From Victivallales bacterium (GTDB taxonomy: Bacteria > Verrucomicrobiota > Lentisphaeria > Oligosphaerales > Lenti-02), in contig JABGQJ010000304.1 of the NCBI GenBank assembly GCA_018648945.1, positions 1 through 8,672 on the forward strand: DNA of 8,672 nt, written 5' to 3'. The number at the start of each line of letters is the position of its first letter. Position 1 is the first letter of the stretch. Below, in pieces: positions 1 through 6,993 of this stretch. The notes under the pieces are model-generated. The model was not told the origin of the DNA. It was given only the letters and a program-made list of their open reading frames with translations, and searched no databases. Position numbers and translations under genes: made by a program.

Positions 1-224
1 CCACCGGCCCCCGCTGGGTCGAGACCTCCACCCTCTCTCCCGGCCAGAAGGCTCTGGCAGAGCTGACCCCGGAACACGTCCACCTAGTGGGCGTGGACCC
101 CGACCGGGGCCACGCGGTAGTCGCCGAATTCTGCGGTCTCGCCACCGACTACCGCCTCAGCCTGAATGGCAAGGAATATACCGGCCAGCTACAGCCCTTC
201 GGCATCGCGGAGATCGCCCTGTAG
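1..224 (+). CDS. C-terminal end of an unidentified protein (5' end outside window)
   Basis: An open frame enters from the left edge (first full codon at position 3) and runs without a stop for 73 codons to TAG at 222-224. The codons are strongly G/C-ending, like the neighbouring genes, so this looks like the end of a real gene whose start lies outside the window. The readable tail contains the stretches VDPDRGHAVVAEFCG and YRLSLNGKEY and ends QPFGIAEIAL. It alternates hydrophobic and polar residues like a beta-strand-rich C-terminal domain. Such tails occur on many secreted or carbohydrate-active enzymes, but I cannot assign a family. It is the only plus-strand gene and converges on the glycosyltransferase, with 17 bp between the two stops and no visible terminator hairpin there. 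Confidence 0.6.
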   Translation, partial: TGPRWVETSTLSPGQKALAELTPEHVHLVGVDPDRGHAVVAEFCGLATDYRLSLNGKEYTGQLQPFGIAEIAL

Positions 225-241
225 AGAGGCCCTTCCCCAGG

Positions 242-1843
242 CTAGAGCTGCAGGGCGCTGTTGCCCGGCGGCTCGACAGGTCCACCGACATTGCTGCCGC
301 TGGACACCAACGCGTAGAGGGCTCGCGAGCCCAGCACCAGCACCTTCTCGATCTGGCCGATCTGCTCGCACTCGCCGAAGATGCGCGCTGCACCCTCTTC
401 GCTGTGGGCCAGAACCAGCAGGCGCAGGTTGCGTTGCGTGGCCTCGCGGCACAGCGCTACGCGGTTGTTGTCGTTCACAGCCACCACCCTGCGCAAGCCA
501 GGGCCACGCTCGGAACCACTGGCCTCCGTGGGCAGGCCTCGGCTCCGCCAGTAGAAGTCAAGGGTCCGGAAATCGTGCGCATTGGTCAGGACCAGGACAG
601 AGTCGGCCAATTTGCGCTGGCGCAGCTCTCCAACCAGTCCGCCCAGCTCGGAATCACCCCGGTAGTATTGCTGCAAGAGATTCTGCGGGTGCTCGCCCGC
701 CGCCACCTGCCGCCGAGTCAGCAGATCCGCGCCCTGCTCCCAGGCGAAGGCAGAGATAAGGATAGCACCCCCGGCAAGCAAGGGACTCCTCGACTGCCAG
801 AACGACGCCTGCCGACAGAGCCGGAACGCAGCCCACCCCAAAGGCACGAAGAACACCGCGAACACCCGAGGGAACGGGGCGCTCTGGCTACTCAGGATTC
901 CCAGCATCACGCCAAGCGCGCAGGCGGCGACCATGGCAGCCGCATCGCGGCGCTCTCGCCGAGCCTGGCCGACGAGTTGTGAGCGACCAAACAGAGAGGC
1001 CGCCAGAACGATGCAGACCGGTCCCAGATGCGCGACCAACGCCAGCAGTAGGTGTCCTGCCACTAACCAGCCACTGGACCAGCCGGCCGTCTGCTTCATC
1101 ACCTTCAGAAACTGGGGCCAGATAGTCAGGTAATACGAGGCTCCGAGCAGGCCAGGCACCCCACAGATCACCCCGGCCTTTAGCCGCGTGCCAGCCGAGC
1201 CCCCCCGGGCAAGCAGCACATATAGCGCCAAGGCCGCGACCAGAAGCACGTTCGAGGGGATGACTAGCGGCAGCAGCAGACATGGCAGAATGCTCAGCCA
1301 CGCGCCGCGACGAAGCTCCCCCTGCGAAAGCTCATGGGCACCCGCCGTGGCGAGAACGGCCAACAGAATCGACAGGGAGTATCCCCGGAACTGGTAAAAC
1401 AGCGGGCTCAGCACCGGGCTTGCCGCCAATGCCAGTGCCGCAAACACCGCCACCCGCTTTCCCAAGGACTTGCCCCAGAAGCGCCACACACAGACCACGG
1501 CCAACACCGCACAGATCAGCGATGGAGCGCGCAACACCGGCTCCACCAGCGTGAAGCCAACCAACCGCACCCAGACCCAGGCGATGGCCGAGAAGACCAT
1601 GTGGTTATTCGCGATCGGGTAGTGCCGGAACACTCGGGAAATCCCGCTGCCTTCGCCGCCAATCGCGAACTCCACGAGCGTCACCACTTCATCATACCAT
1701 AGGTCCGACTGCATCCACACCAGCACTCGGGCCAGCAGGACAGCCACGACCAGCAACCCCAGCGTCCCTGGCGACAAGCTCGGCCGATGGTCCTGACTCT
1801 GGCCTGCTCTGTCTTCGCGCCCTTCGGTGGACCCGTCACTCAT
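242..1843 (-). CDS. GT39-like polytopic membrane glycosyltransferase (GT-C fold)
   Basis: A 533-residue integral membrane protein, probably a polyprenyl-phosphate-sugar-dependent glycosyltransferase of the GT39/ArnT/PMT type. After a charged cytoplasmic N-terminus of about 25 residues, the first membrane helix (26-44) leads into the loop DLWYDEVVTL. Asp51-Glu52 there match the acidic pair in the first extracytoplasmic loop of this superfamily. Further family-like motifs are YPIANNHMVFS (76-86), LRAPSLI (104-110) and QFRGYSL (151-157). I count about ten to twelve hydrophobic segments up to residue 370, then a soluble tail of about 160 residues, presumably extracytoplasmic. Donor and acceptor cannot be read from sequence. 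The ATG at 1843 has AGAGG seven bases upstream and lies 10 nt after the folE stop, so it is probably co-transcribed with folE. It ends in TAG at 242-244. The family call is fairly firm; the exact substrate is unknown. Confidence 0.88.
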   Translation of the reverse strand: MSDGSTEGREDRAGQSQDHRPSLSPGTLGLLVVAVLLARVLVWMQSDLWYDEVVTLVEFAIGGEGSGISRVFRHYPIANNHMVFSAIAWVWVRLVGFTLVEPVLRAPSLICAVLAVVCVWRFWGKSLGKRVAVFAALALAASPVLSPLFYQFRGYSLSILLAVLATAGAHELSQGELRRGAWLSILPCLLLPLVIPSNVLLVAALALYVLLARGGSAGTRLKAGVICGVPGLLGASYYLTIWPQFLKVMKQTAGWSSGWLVAGHLLLALVAHLGPVCIVLAASLFGRSQLVGQARRERRDAAAMVAACALGVMLGILSSQSAPFPRVFAVFFVPLGWAAFRLCRQASFWQSRSPLLAGGAILISAFAWEQGADLLTRRQVAAGEHPQNLLQQYYRGDSELGGLVGELRQRKLADSVLVLTNAHDFRTLDFYWRSRGLPTEASGSERGPGLRRVVAVNDNNRVALCREATQRNLRLLVLAHSEEGAARIFGECEQIGQIEKVLVLGSRALYALVSSGSNVGGPVEPPGNSALQL

Positions 1844-1853
1844 GCGTGTGCCT

Positions 1854-2408
1854 CTAATCGGATTTCATGCGAATCAGTTGCAGGAACTCCGTCCGCGTGG
1901 CGTTCGAGTTGTGGAAACTGCCAAGCATCGCAGACGTCACCATGCGGGAGTTCTGCTTCTCCACCCCGCGCATCATCATGCACAGATGACGCGCCTCCAT
2001 CACCACGCCGACGCCTTCGGCATCGACGTGGTCCATCACAAAGCGGGCGATCTGCTGCGTCAGGCGTTCCTGCAACTGCAGGCGGCGAGCAAAGCAATCC
2101 ACCAGCCGGGCCAGTTTGCTGACCCCGAACACCGCACCCCGAGGGATGTAGCCGATATGGCAACGACCGAAAAAGGGCAGCAGGTGGTGCTCGCAGAGGC
2201 TGTAGACCTCGATGTCGCGCACGATCACCATGTGGTTGCAGTCTTCGTGGAAGATCGCCCCATTCACCACGTCTTCCGGATCCTGATTGTAGCCGCGAGT
2301 GAGGAACTTCCACGCCTCGGCCATGCGCTTCGGTGTCCGCTCCAAACCCTCTCGTTCGGGATCCTCCCCCAGCTTCTCCAGCAATTGTCGGAATAGGTCT
2401 TCCATCAT
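1854..2408 (-). CDS. folE: GTP cyclohydrolase I (FolE)
   Basis: This enzyme converts GTP to 7,8-dihydroneopterin triphosphate plus formate, the first step to tetrahydrofolate and, in some bacteria, to biopterin or queuosine. The 184 residues carry the family signatures: [12 protein letters not shown] (70-81), [20 protein letters not shown] (95-114) and [17 protein letters not shown] (132-148). The zinc ligands Cys72, His75 and Cys143 and the catalytic His74 and His141 align with E. coli Cys110, His113, Cys181, His112 and His179. The substrate-binding region continues with [15 protein letters not shown]. The length is that of the short bacterial form, lacking an N-terminal extension. Two ATGs stand in tandem (2408 and 2405). 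The Shine-Dalgarno AGGAG is 4 nt from the first and 7 nt from the second, so initiation at 2405 is possible. That AGGAG overlaps the TAG stop of the aldolase gene upstream, suggesting translational coupling. All key residues are intact. Confidence 0.97.
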   Translation of the reverse strand: MMEDLFRQLLEKLGEDPEREGLERTPKRMAEAWKFLTRGYNQDPEDVVNGAIFHEDCNHMVIVRDIEVYSLCEHHLLPFFGRCHIGYIPRGAVFGVSKLARLVDCFARRLQLQERLTQQIARFVMDHVDAEGVGVVMEARHLCMMMRGVEKQNSRMVTSAMLGSFHNSNATRTEFLQLIRMKSD

Positions 2409-2415
2409 CGATCTC

Positions 2416-3066
2416 CTATGCGCGGGGGGCCGGATCGCGCCCCATGAACCTGTCCAGTTCGGCCAACTGGGGAGCCTGAAGTTCCCGGCTTTGCCCCAAT
2501 TGACTCAGCAGCACGGTGTGCCGCGCCGCCACTTCCAGCACCTCCAAGCGATCAAAGGCCTGCAAGAGCGTCTGCCCCACAGTCAACACCCCGTGGTTCT
2601 CCAGCAACACGCAGAGCGCACCGTCCTTCAGCCCGTCTGCCACGCGTGTAGCCAAATCCTCGGTGCCCATCAGTTCATAGGGCACGAACACCGGATCGCC
2701 CACGATCGCGTACCCCTCGGCCGTGTAATGCGTGCTCAGTGGCACAGCCGAGGCACAGAACGCGGAGGCGGTCACCGGGTGGGCATGGACAATAGCCCGC
2801 ACATCCGGCAACGCCCGGTAAATCGCCAAATGCATGCCCGTCTCGATACTCAAGGCCAGCTCGGGGGTCCGGTTCTCGCCATCGAGACCGACGATCCCGA
2901 TCTGCTCGGGATGGAGCTCGGCCTTGTCACTCTTCGACGCAGTGACCACCACTTCGTCCGCCGACACTCTCCGGGAGAGATTTCCCCCGGAGGTGGTGGT
3001 CAGACACTGGCGGTAGAGTCGGCGCATGAAATAGGCAGTCTCGGCTCGTTCGGCCGCGTAGAGCAT
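2416..3066 (-). CDS. Class II aldolase/adducin family protein (FucA/AraD-like)
   Basis: A zinc-dependent class II aldolase of the L-fuculose-1-phosphate aldolase / ribulose-5-phosphate 4-epimerase fold. From Met at 3066 the protein has 216 residues, close to the usual size of about 215. It shows [11 protein letters not shown] (substrate-phosphate loop, 23-33), [12 protein letters not shown] (73-84) with Glu75 as the likely catalytic acid/base, IVHAHP (92-97) with zinc ligands His94 and His96, and ENHGVL (156-161) with third ligand His158. The frame stays open upstream to an ATG at 3201. I prefer 3066: it has GGAG about 8 nt upstream, fits the family length, and the 45-codon extension has only about 51% G/C at third positions, far below the body. 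The 3201 ATG also lies inside an inverted repeat. The gene is 7 nt from folE. The substrate is not determinable; sugar-phosphate cleavage is the default, and a pterin-pathway role is a hypothesis. Confidence 0.9.
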   Translation of the reverse strand: MLYAAERAETAYFMRRLYRQCLTTTSGGNLSRRVSADEVVVTASKSDKAELHPEQIGIVGLDGENRTPELALSIETGMHLAIYRALPDVRAIVHAHPVTASAFCASAVPLSTHYTAEGYAIVGDPVFVPYELMGTEDLATRVADGLKDGALCVLLENHGVLTVGQTLLQAFDRLEVLEVAARHTVLLSQLGQSRELQAPQLAELDRFMGRDPAPRA

Positions 3067-3249
3067 GAATCGTTCTCCAGGAACTGGGACTTGGCTGGAA
3101 TCGTGCAACAAGCCCACAATGTAACCCATCCCGACCGAGGGTTCGCCCCCGAGACTCGGTTCAATTCCCCAAAAAGGGAGATGATTAGGGGCACGAGTCA
3201 TGCCCCTTCACGGGTCGTCCGTGCATCATAGCGCAACTCCGGGAAGGCT
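3067..3249 (-). promoter_or_regulatory. Structured leader / possible promoter region before the aldolase-folE-glycosyltransferase block
   Basis: This 183-bp gap does not look coding. It holds two perfect inverted repeats. AGGGGCA/TGCCCCT lies at 3187-3193 and 3201-3207 with a 7-nt loop; ACCGAG/CTCGGT lies at 3134-3139 and 3155-3160 with a 15-nt loop. A minus-strand TATGAT at 3225-3230 matches five of six bases of a sigma70 -10 box, but I see no good -35 at 17 nt. If that promoter is real, the aldolase transcript would have a leader of about 150 nt carrying both hairpins. The first hairpin could instead help end transcription of the upstream two-TM gene; the nearest T5 run starts 11 nt after the stem, so it is not a canonical intrinsic terminator. 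I recognise no known riboswitch class. Confidence 0.3.
3187..3207. repeat. Perfect 7-bp inverted repeat with 7-nt loop
   Basis: AGGGGCA (3187-3193) and TGCCCCT (3201-3207) flank a 7-nt spacer and would form a stable GC-rich hairpin in RNA from either strand. On the minus strand it lies 43 nt beyond the stop of the two-TM gene and 121 nt before the preferred aldolase start. It also contains the ATG of the longer, disfavoured aldolase frame. Confidence 0.6.
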
Positions 3250-3264
3250 CTACGGGGAAGGCTC
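3241..3264. repeat. 10-bp direct repeat spanning the stop codon of the two-TM gene
   Basis: GGGAAGGCTC occurs at 3241-3250 and again at 3255-3264, a 14-bp period with a 4-bp spacer. One copy lies within the last codons of the two-TM gene and the other begins at its TAG stop and runs downstream. It may be a local duplication or a pair of protein-binding half-sites; it could be chance in GC-rich DNA. Confidence 0.45.
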
Positions 3265-3918
3265 AACTTCGGGCGAGCCGCTGTCCATGTCGTCAACCGA
3301 GCGTTTTCTCGTTGCCATGAGGCCGAAGGTGGCGATGGCGCCAACAAGGAGGAGCACGAAGGCTATCACCCCGTGCACGAAGGGCACCATGCGGTCCAGG
3401 CCGCAGTATTGGCCTCGGACCACAAGGCGATGCGAGACACCAACCAGCTCCTCGGCCGGCTCCTCAACCGACACCTTCAGCACGTATTCCCCCAGCGGGA
3501 TGGTCCCCGTCCTCAGGGCAGGGAGCTCCATCTTGCTGTCCGGATCCCACCAAGATGCCGTGAAGAGGTTCGGTGCCAACCCGACTTCGCGCGCGACGGT
3601 TTCCCCCTTGCGGAGAAGCCACGCATTGCCCTTGAGCCCAGCGAGCAACTTCCGCGGTTCCTCCCCCATCCCCACTCCCTCGCCGGGCTCCAACACGACA
3701 ATGTGCCCATGACTGGGATAGTGCCTCGACGAGAGTGGCACCTCGATCGTGCCAACTGCCCCCAGCACATCGGGCAGCACGGCAAGTTCCTCCCTGAACG
3801 CGTCCTCGACCTCATGCTTCTTATGCCACCACTCCCAGGCAAACCAAACGCCGAACCCGAATGCACCGACCGCAAGCACACGCGCAATGATCCGCCCAAT
3901 CGAGGCTCTCCTCTTCAT
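3250..3918 (-). CDS. Hypothetical protein with two membrane segments and an extracytoplasmic middle domain
   Basis: I do not recognise this 222-residue protein. It starts MKRRASIGR, followed by a hydrophobic segment (about 10-29) ending in a Trp-rich edge (WFAWEWWHKK). A polar domain of about 150 residues follows (30-180), then a second hydrophobic segment (about 181-203), a positive RKR and a short acidic tail. Positive residues at both cytoplasmic flanks predict both termini inside and the middle domain outside the membrane. That domain holds RHYPSHGHIVVLEPGEG (65-81), RKGETVAREVG (103-113) and PLGEYVLKVSVEEP (141-154), which read like beta strands of a sandwich fold. There is one cysteine (Cys172), so no disulfide within the domain. 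Translation starts 10 nt after the esterase stop; its Shine-Dalgarno AGGAG overlaps that TAG, 7 nt from the ATG. The context suggests it works with the esterase and the duplicated protein, perhaps as an envelope anchor or sensor; that role is a guess. Confidence 0.8.
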   Translation of the reverse strand: MKRRASIGRIIARVLAVGAFGFGVWFAWEWWHKKHEVEDAFREELAVLPDVLGAVGTIEVPLSSRHYPSHGHIVVLEPGEGVGMGEEPRKLLAGLKGNAWLLRKGETVAREVGLAPNLFTASWWDPDSKMELPALRTGTIPLGEYVLKVSVEEPAEELVGVSHRLVVRGQYCGLDRMVPFVHGVIAFVLLLVGAIATFGLMATRKRSVDDMDSGSPEVEPSP

Positions 3919-3928
3919 CTTCTCTCTC

Positions 3929-4801
3929 CTATTCCCAGTTCATCAGTTCCGGATCCCTGCCCTCGCGGGACCAGTCGATGATGCAGGTCCGGGAAACGCA
4001 GGGGATCTCCACCCGCTCCCGGCGGGAGAAGACCGTGGTGCCATCGGTCCGCACTGTCCTCAGATAGATGTCGGCCATCTCGCGGGTGACCACATGGCGG
4101 GTGGTGACGGGCTCAAGGCCGTGACCGCCACCCTCGATGTAGCGGCAGACGACTTCCTTGCCTGCCCGCTTCAGCGCCGCTTCCATGACCCGGGTATGCC
4201 GGTCGGGAACGGTGAGATCTGCCGTGCCGTGCATGAGGACGACGGGGCAATCGATGCGAGGGGCCATGCGAACGGCATCGCGGATCGCCAGTTCATCGGG
4301 GGACATCAGCCGCCCGGTCCACTCCATGCGCGCGGGATCGATGTAGGTGAGGGCGGAACCGGCGATCGTCAACCCGAATGTACGGGGCGACAGTTCCGCC
4401 ATGAGCAGGGCAATGTGCCCGCCCTGGCTGCCGCCGAACGCGAAGAGGCGGGTGGGATTCACGGGGAAGCGAGCCAGGGCCTCCCGTACCGTGAGCAGAC
4501 AGTCCACCACCTGGTAGTGGCTCGCATCATAGGGCCGGTAGGCGCCCAGCCCTCGCTCGGGGTCGAAATCGTAGCCGCTCTGACGGTACTCGGTGCCGAC
4601 GCAAACGAGGTCGTAGCGGGCCGCGAAGTCGTGCATCATCTCGCGATACTGGAAGCGGTTGCCGCCCCAGCCGTGAGCGAAGTGGATCAACCCCGTGTCC
4701 GGCCCCGTCTCTTCCGGAGCCACCACGAAAGCCGTGATCGACTTGGGGTAGGGCTCGCTGTTCGGACTGAGGAAGGTGAATTCGCTCTCGGGCACGGTCA
4801 T
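3929..4801 (-). CDS. Alpha/beta-hydrolase, probable esterase (dienelactone-hydrolase / prolyl-oligopeptidase-like)
   Basis: A 290-residue serine hydrolase. The early strand and oxyanion region read HFAHGWGGNRFQYREMM (40-56). The nucleophile elbow is FGGSQGGH with Ser125. The acid is Asp195 in MHGTADLTVPD, and the catalytic His227 lies in IEGGGHGLEP, all in the order and spacing of the fold. There is no signal peptide, so it should be cytoplasmic. The last 40 residues go beyond a typical fold and carry two cysteines (Cys268, Cys273). The ATG at 4801 overlaps the previous gene's TGA as ATGA. The GGAG motif directly abuts this ATG, which is too close; it is 6 nt from an in-frame GTG at codon 3 (4795), a possible alternative start. 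The fold permits deacetylation or cleavage of an ester or peptide; the true substrate is unknown. Coupling to the duplicated BtrH-like protein suggests they act on the same compound. Confidence 0.88.
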   Translation of the reverse strand: MTVPESEFTFLSPNSEPYPKSITAFVVAPEETGPDTGLIHFAHGWGGNRFQYREMMHDFAARYDLVCVGTEYRQSGYDFDPERGLGAYRPYDASHYQVVDCLLTVREALARFPVNPTRLFAFGGSQGGHIALLMAELSPRTFGLTIAGSALTYIDPARMEWTGRLMSPDELAIRDAVRMAPRIDCPVVLMHGTADLTVPDRHTRVMEAALKRAGKEVVCRYIEGGGHGLEPVTTRHVVTREMADIYLRTVRTDGTTVFSRRERVEIPCVSRTCIIDWSREGRDPELMNWE

Positions 4802-6855
4802 CTCCGGTTCTGTCTGGTCCGTACCACCAAATGCTCGATGGCAGCGATGGCCCGCTCTTCGAGGTCGCTCGCCTTGCGCAGGATCCCGATCTGCTGCTTC
4901 CTTTCCTCGGCGGACAGGTAGCTCTCACGCTTCCCCCCATCGTACTTGGCTACCACCAATGGCTGCAACAGCTCCACCTCCTGCTGGTAGATCTCGATGA
5001 CCTTCGAGAGCGCCTCCTGCGTGGTGGGCGCAGCCAGGCTCCACTCCTTGAGAAAGACCGCCGCTGCCTGCCGGGCATCCCAGAGACTGTGGTAGATCCA
5101 GCCATCCACACCCCGCAATCCGGCAACGTCCTTCTCCGGAAGCGCCTCGTAACCCACGAGATCCCCGATCCACGCATCGAGCGCTGCCTTGCCGTACCAG
5201 TACTCACGCCCGGGCAGGCCGCCGTGGTGTTTTTCACGCCGCCAATTCTTGACCGCCTGCGCCAATGTCTCGACCAGGGCTTCCTCCATCGGCATGGGTT
5301 GGGTCCACGTCTTCAGCGTCTGCCGCATGGGGCCCATCTTGAGCAGGGGCACGCGGCTTGGGAACTCGTCGCTCAGATAGTCGTTGACGAGCAGCGTCCG
5401 GCCTTCATCTTCATACCCATAGATCAGCCCAACGTTCCAGACAGGCGGGTAACAGAGCACGGGGTTCCCGGCATCGATCGCCGCCACGATCCTCGACCGA
5501 ATCCCGTCTGGATCCTCCTTCGGCTCCTGCCACTCGAACGCCATCTCCCAGCCCGTCCGTCGCGCCAGGTCCTTCTGTTCGTCCGGCATCTCGCCAATGG
5601 CACTGGAGGGACAGAAGCCAGTCTTCGTCCTCCCGTTGCTGTAGCGGAACCGGAACGCCAGTCCGGAGAGCCCCATCAGGTCGCTGTAGGAGTAGGGGTG
5701 CTCGCTCTTCAGGGCCGCCTGGTGTAGCGCCCCACAGAGCGTGTTGTCCCGCTTGCGATCGAATTGCAGTCGCGCCACGTCGCGAATCCACACCTTCCCG
5801 TTCTGCCGCCGCACGCGGCCAAAGGCCCTGCTCTGCGCCGCACGTTCCGGGTCTACGCTCTGCAAGGCCACCGACAGATGGTCGATGCCCTCGGCGTAAT
5901 TCCCTTTTGCTTCCTTGAGCAGCGCAATCGTCGCCCTGGCCTTCTCCGGTTCCGGCTTCTTCCAGCGTTTTGGCCCCCAGCCACCGAAGAGCTCCTGGAC
6001 ACCGTGCAAGGCTGCAGCATCCCTCTCGAAACACGCCGCTGCCGCCAGTAGTTCCTGCTGCCCTCTAGGATACTTCGCCGCGATGGAACGCAGGAACTCG
6101 GGGGCCGCCTGCCGCACACTGGCATAGACGTTGAGGGGGTAGTGATTGCCCGCCCCGTCCGGGACCTTCTGCGCTGGGTCCAGCGCGAACTGGCGAATCC
6201 ACGCGTCGTAGCAGGCCAGTCCATTCTGGAAGCGCCAGGGTATCTCGCCCGTCGCTACTTCCGCGAGGAAACGGTCGCGCGGCGACCGCCCGTGACGAAT
6301 GGCTTCCAGCAGAGCATCAAGCTCTGCTTCCCGAGCATCCAGTTCCCCCTTCTTCCCCTTCACGAGAATCGCGCCGACCACTGGACAGATATTCCCGCAG
6401 GTACCCAGATGCGTCTCTGGGCCGCGCGCCGGCCCTTTGTCGTTCCCTTTGTAGCTGCCATAGCCAATGAAGGCCTTCTCTATGTCATCGAAGCCACTGA
6501 CCACGTCGAATTCGGCATTGGTGAACGCATGCCAGACGATGGCGGCTCGCCCAGCCCGAATCTCGTCCTTCACCTTGGCCACCGTGTCCGCCACCGCCGC
6601 GTCCAGCTTCTCCTTCGGTACGTTGCCGAGCTTGATCTCCTCTGCCTCGTAGCCGAGCCGTTCGATCAGTTCCTTTGGCTCCATGGCATTGCTGCACGTT
6701 GGCGCACACGGACACGGTCCCGCCATGCGGAACGCCATCCCGGAAATGCCCTGGATGTAGGCAGGAGAGTGTGCCTCCCCACGCTGTGCCAGGACGATGC
6801 GCACGCACTCGAACATGGGATCCATATACCGGTAGCGATCAACCTTCATCTGCAT
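4798..6855 (-). CDS. Large protein of two tandem papain-like / BtrH-N-like (C39-like) modules
   Basis: A 685-residue protein with an internal duplication; function unassigned. Numbering from Met at 6855, module 1 starts at DPMFECVRIVLAQRGE (Cys17) and GISGMAFRM (36-44). Module 2 starts at RDNTLCGALHQA (Cys374) and GLSGLAFRFRY (395-405). The Cys plus GxSGxAFR pattern recalls the BtrH N-terminal / papain-like C39 fold (BtrH is an acyltransferase of butirosin synthesis). Each module ends in a helical region with a matching block: GLACYDAWIRQF in the first, GKAALDAWIGDL in the second. Module 1 has a cysteine cluster PCPCAPTC (47-54) and GTCGNIC (151-157). At the place where C39-like enzymes keep a catalytic His, I read Glu115 and Asn474. 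The frame also opens at 6924, adding 23 residues, some hydrophobic. I prefer 6855: AGGAG lies 8 nt upstream and the extension has low G/C at third positions. A signal peptide from 6924 is not excluded. The 3' end overlaps the esterase start as ATGA. Confidence 0.82.
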   Translation of the reverse strand: MQMKVDRYRYMDPMFECVRIVLAQRGEAHSPAYIQGISGMAFRMAGPCPCAPTCSNAMEPKELIERLGYEAEEIKLGNVPKEKLDAAVADTVAKVKDEIRAGRAAIVWHAFTNAEFDVVSGFDDIEKAFIGYGSYKGNDKGPARGPETHLGTCGNICPVVGAILVKGKKGELDAREAELDALLEAIRHGRSPRDRFLAEVATGEIPWRFQNGLACYDAWIRQFALDPAQKVPDGAGNHYPLNVYASVRQAAPEFLRSIAAKYPRGQQELLAAAACFERDAAALHGVQELFGGWGPKRWKKPEPEKARATIALLKEAKGNYAEGIDHLSVALQSVDPERAAQSRAFGRVRRQNGKVWIRDVARLQFDRKRDNTLCGALHQAALKSEHPYSYSDLMGLSGLAFRFRYSNGRTKTGFCPSSAIGEMPDEQKDLARRTGWEMAFEWQEPKEDPDGIRSRIVAAIDAGNPVLCYPPVWNVGLIYGYEDEGRTLLVNDYLSDEFPSRVPLLKMGPMRQTLKTWTQPMPMEEALVETLAQAVKNWRREKHHGGLPGREYWYGKAALDAWIGDLVGYEALPEKDVAGLRGVDGWIYHSLWDARQAAAVFLKEWSLAAPTTQEALSKVIEIYQQEVELLQPLVVAKYDGGKRESYLSAEERKQQIGILRKASDLEERAIAAIEHLVVRTRQNRR

Positions 6856-6993
6856 GGTCTCATCTCCTATGGCTGTGTGCACCGTCACTGCGGCAACCAC
6901 TGTAAGCATCCGACAGAGGGTCATTCCGGGCCTCGCAAGAAGAGTGATAACTCTCTGGGGCTAAAAGACCACGGCTTTCCCGATCCGCAAGTC
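6856..6993 (-). other. Intergenic gap between sulfatase and duplicated protein
   Basis: A 138-bp stretch if translation starts at 6855, or 69 bp if it starts at 6924. It contains the Shine-Dalgarno AGGAG for the 6855 start and a short inverted repeat AGAGT/ACTCT (6941-6954, 4-nt loop). I see no convincing promoter or terminator, so read-through from the sulfatase gene is possible. Confidence 0.4.

Noticed and set aside
225..241. Bidirectional terminator between the convergent genes
   Set aside because: Only 17 bp lie between the stops and no inverted repeat is visible there.
3171..3207. Intrinsic terminator after the two-TM gene
   Set aside because: The hairpin is real, but the T5 run begins 11 nt after the stem rather than directly at its foot.
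2299..3231. Plus-strand open frame of 310 codons
   Set aside because: Antisense to the class II aldolase, whose zinc ligands and motifs are intact on the other strand.
3067..3249. Known riboswitch (such as tetrahydrofolate) controlling folE
   Set aside because: The two hairpins do not match any riboswitch consensus I can recall; only a generic structured leader can be claimed.
3749..4921. Plus-strand open frame of 390 codons
   Set aside because: Antisense to the esterase (clear catalytic triad) and parts of its neighbours; translation is Gly/Ala/His-rich with no motif.
4831..5727. Plus-strand open frame of 298 codons
   Set aside because: Antisense to the second module of the duplicated protein; no domain and no convincing ribosome binding site.
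6856..6924. Possible signal peptide on the duplicated protein (start at 6924)
   Set aside because: It has a hydrophobic stretch and a GAGG 6 nt upstream, but only one basic residue, about 59% G/C at third positions, and it overlaps the much better AGGAG of the 6855 start. Not fully excluded.
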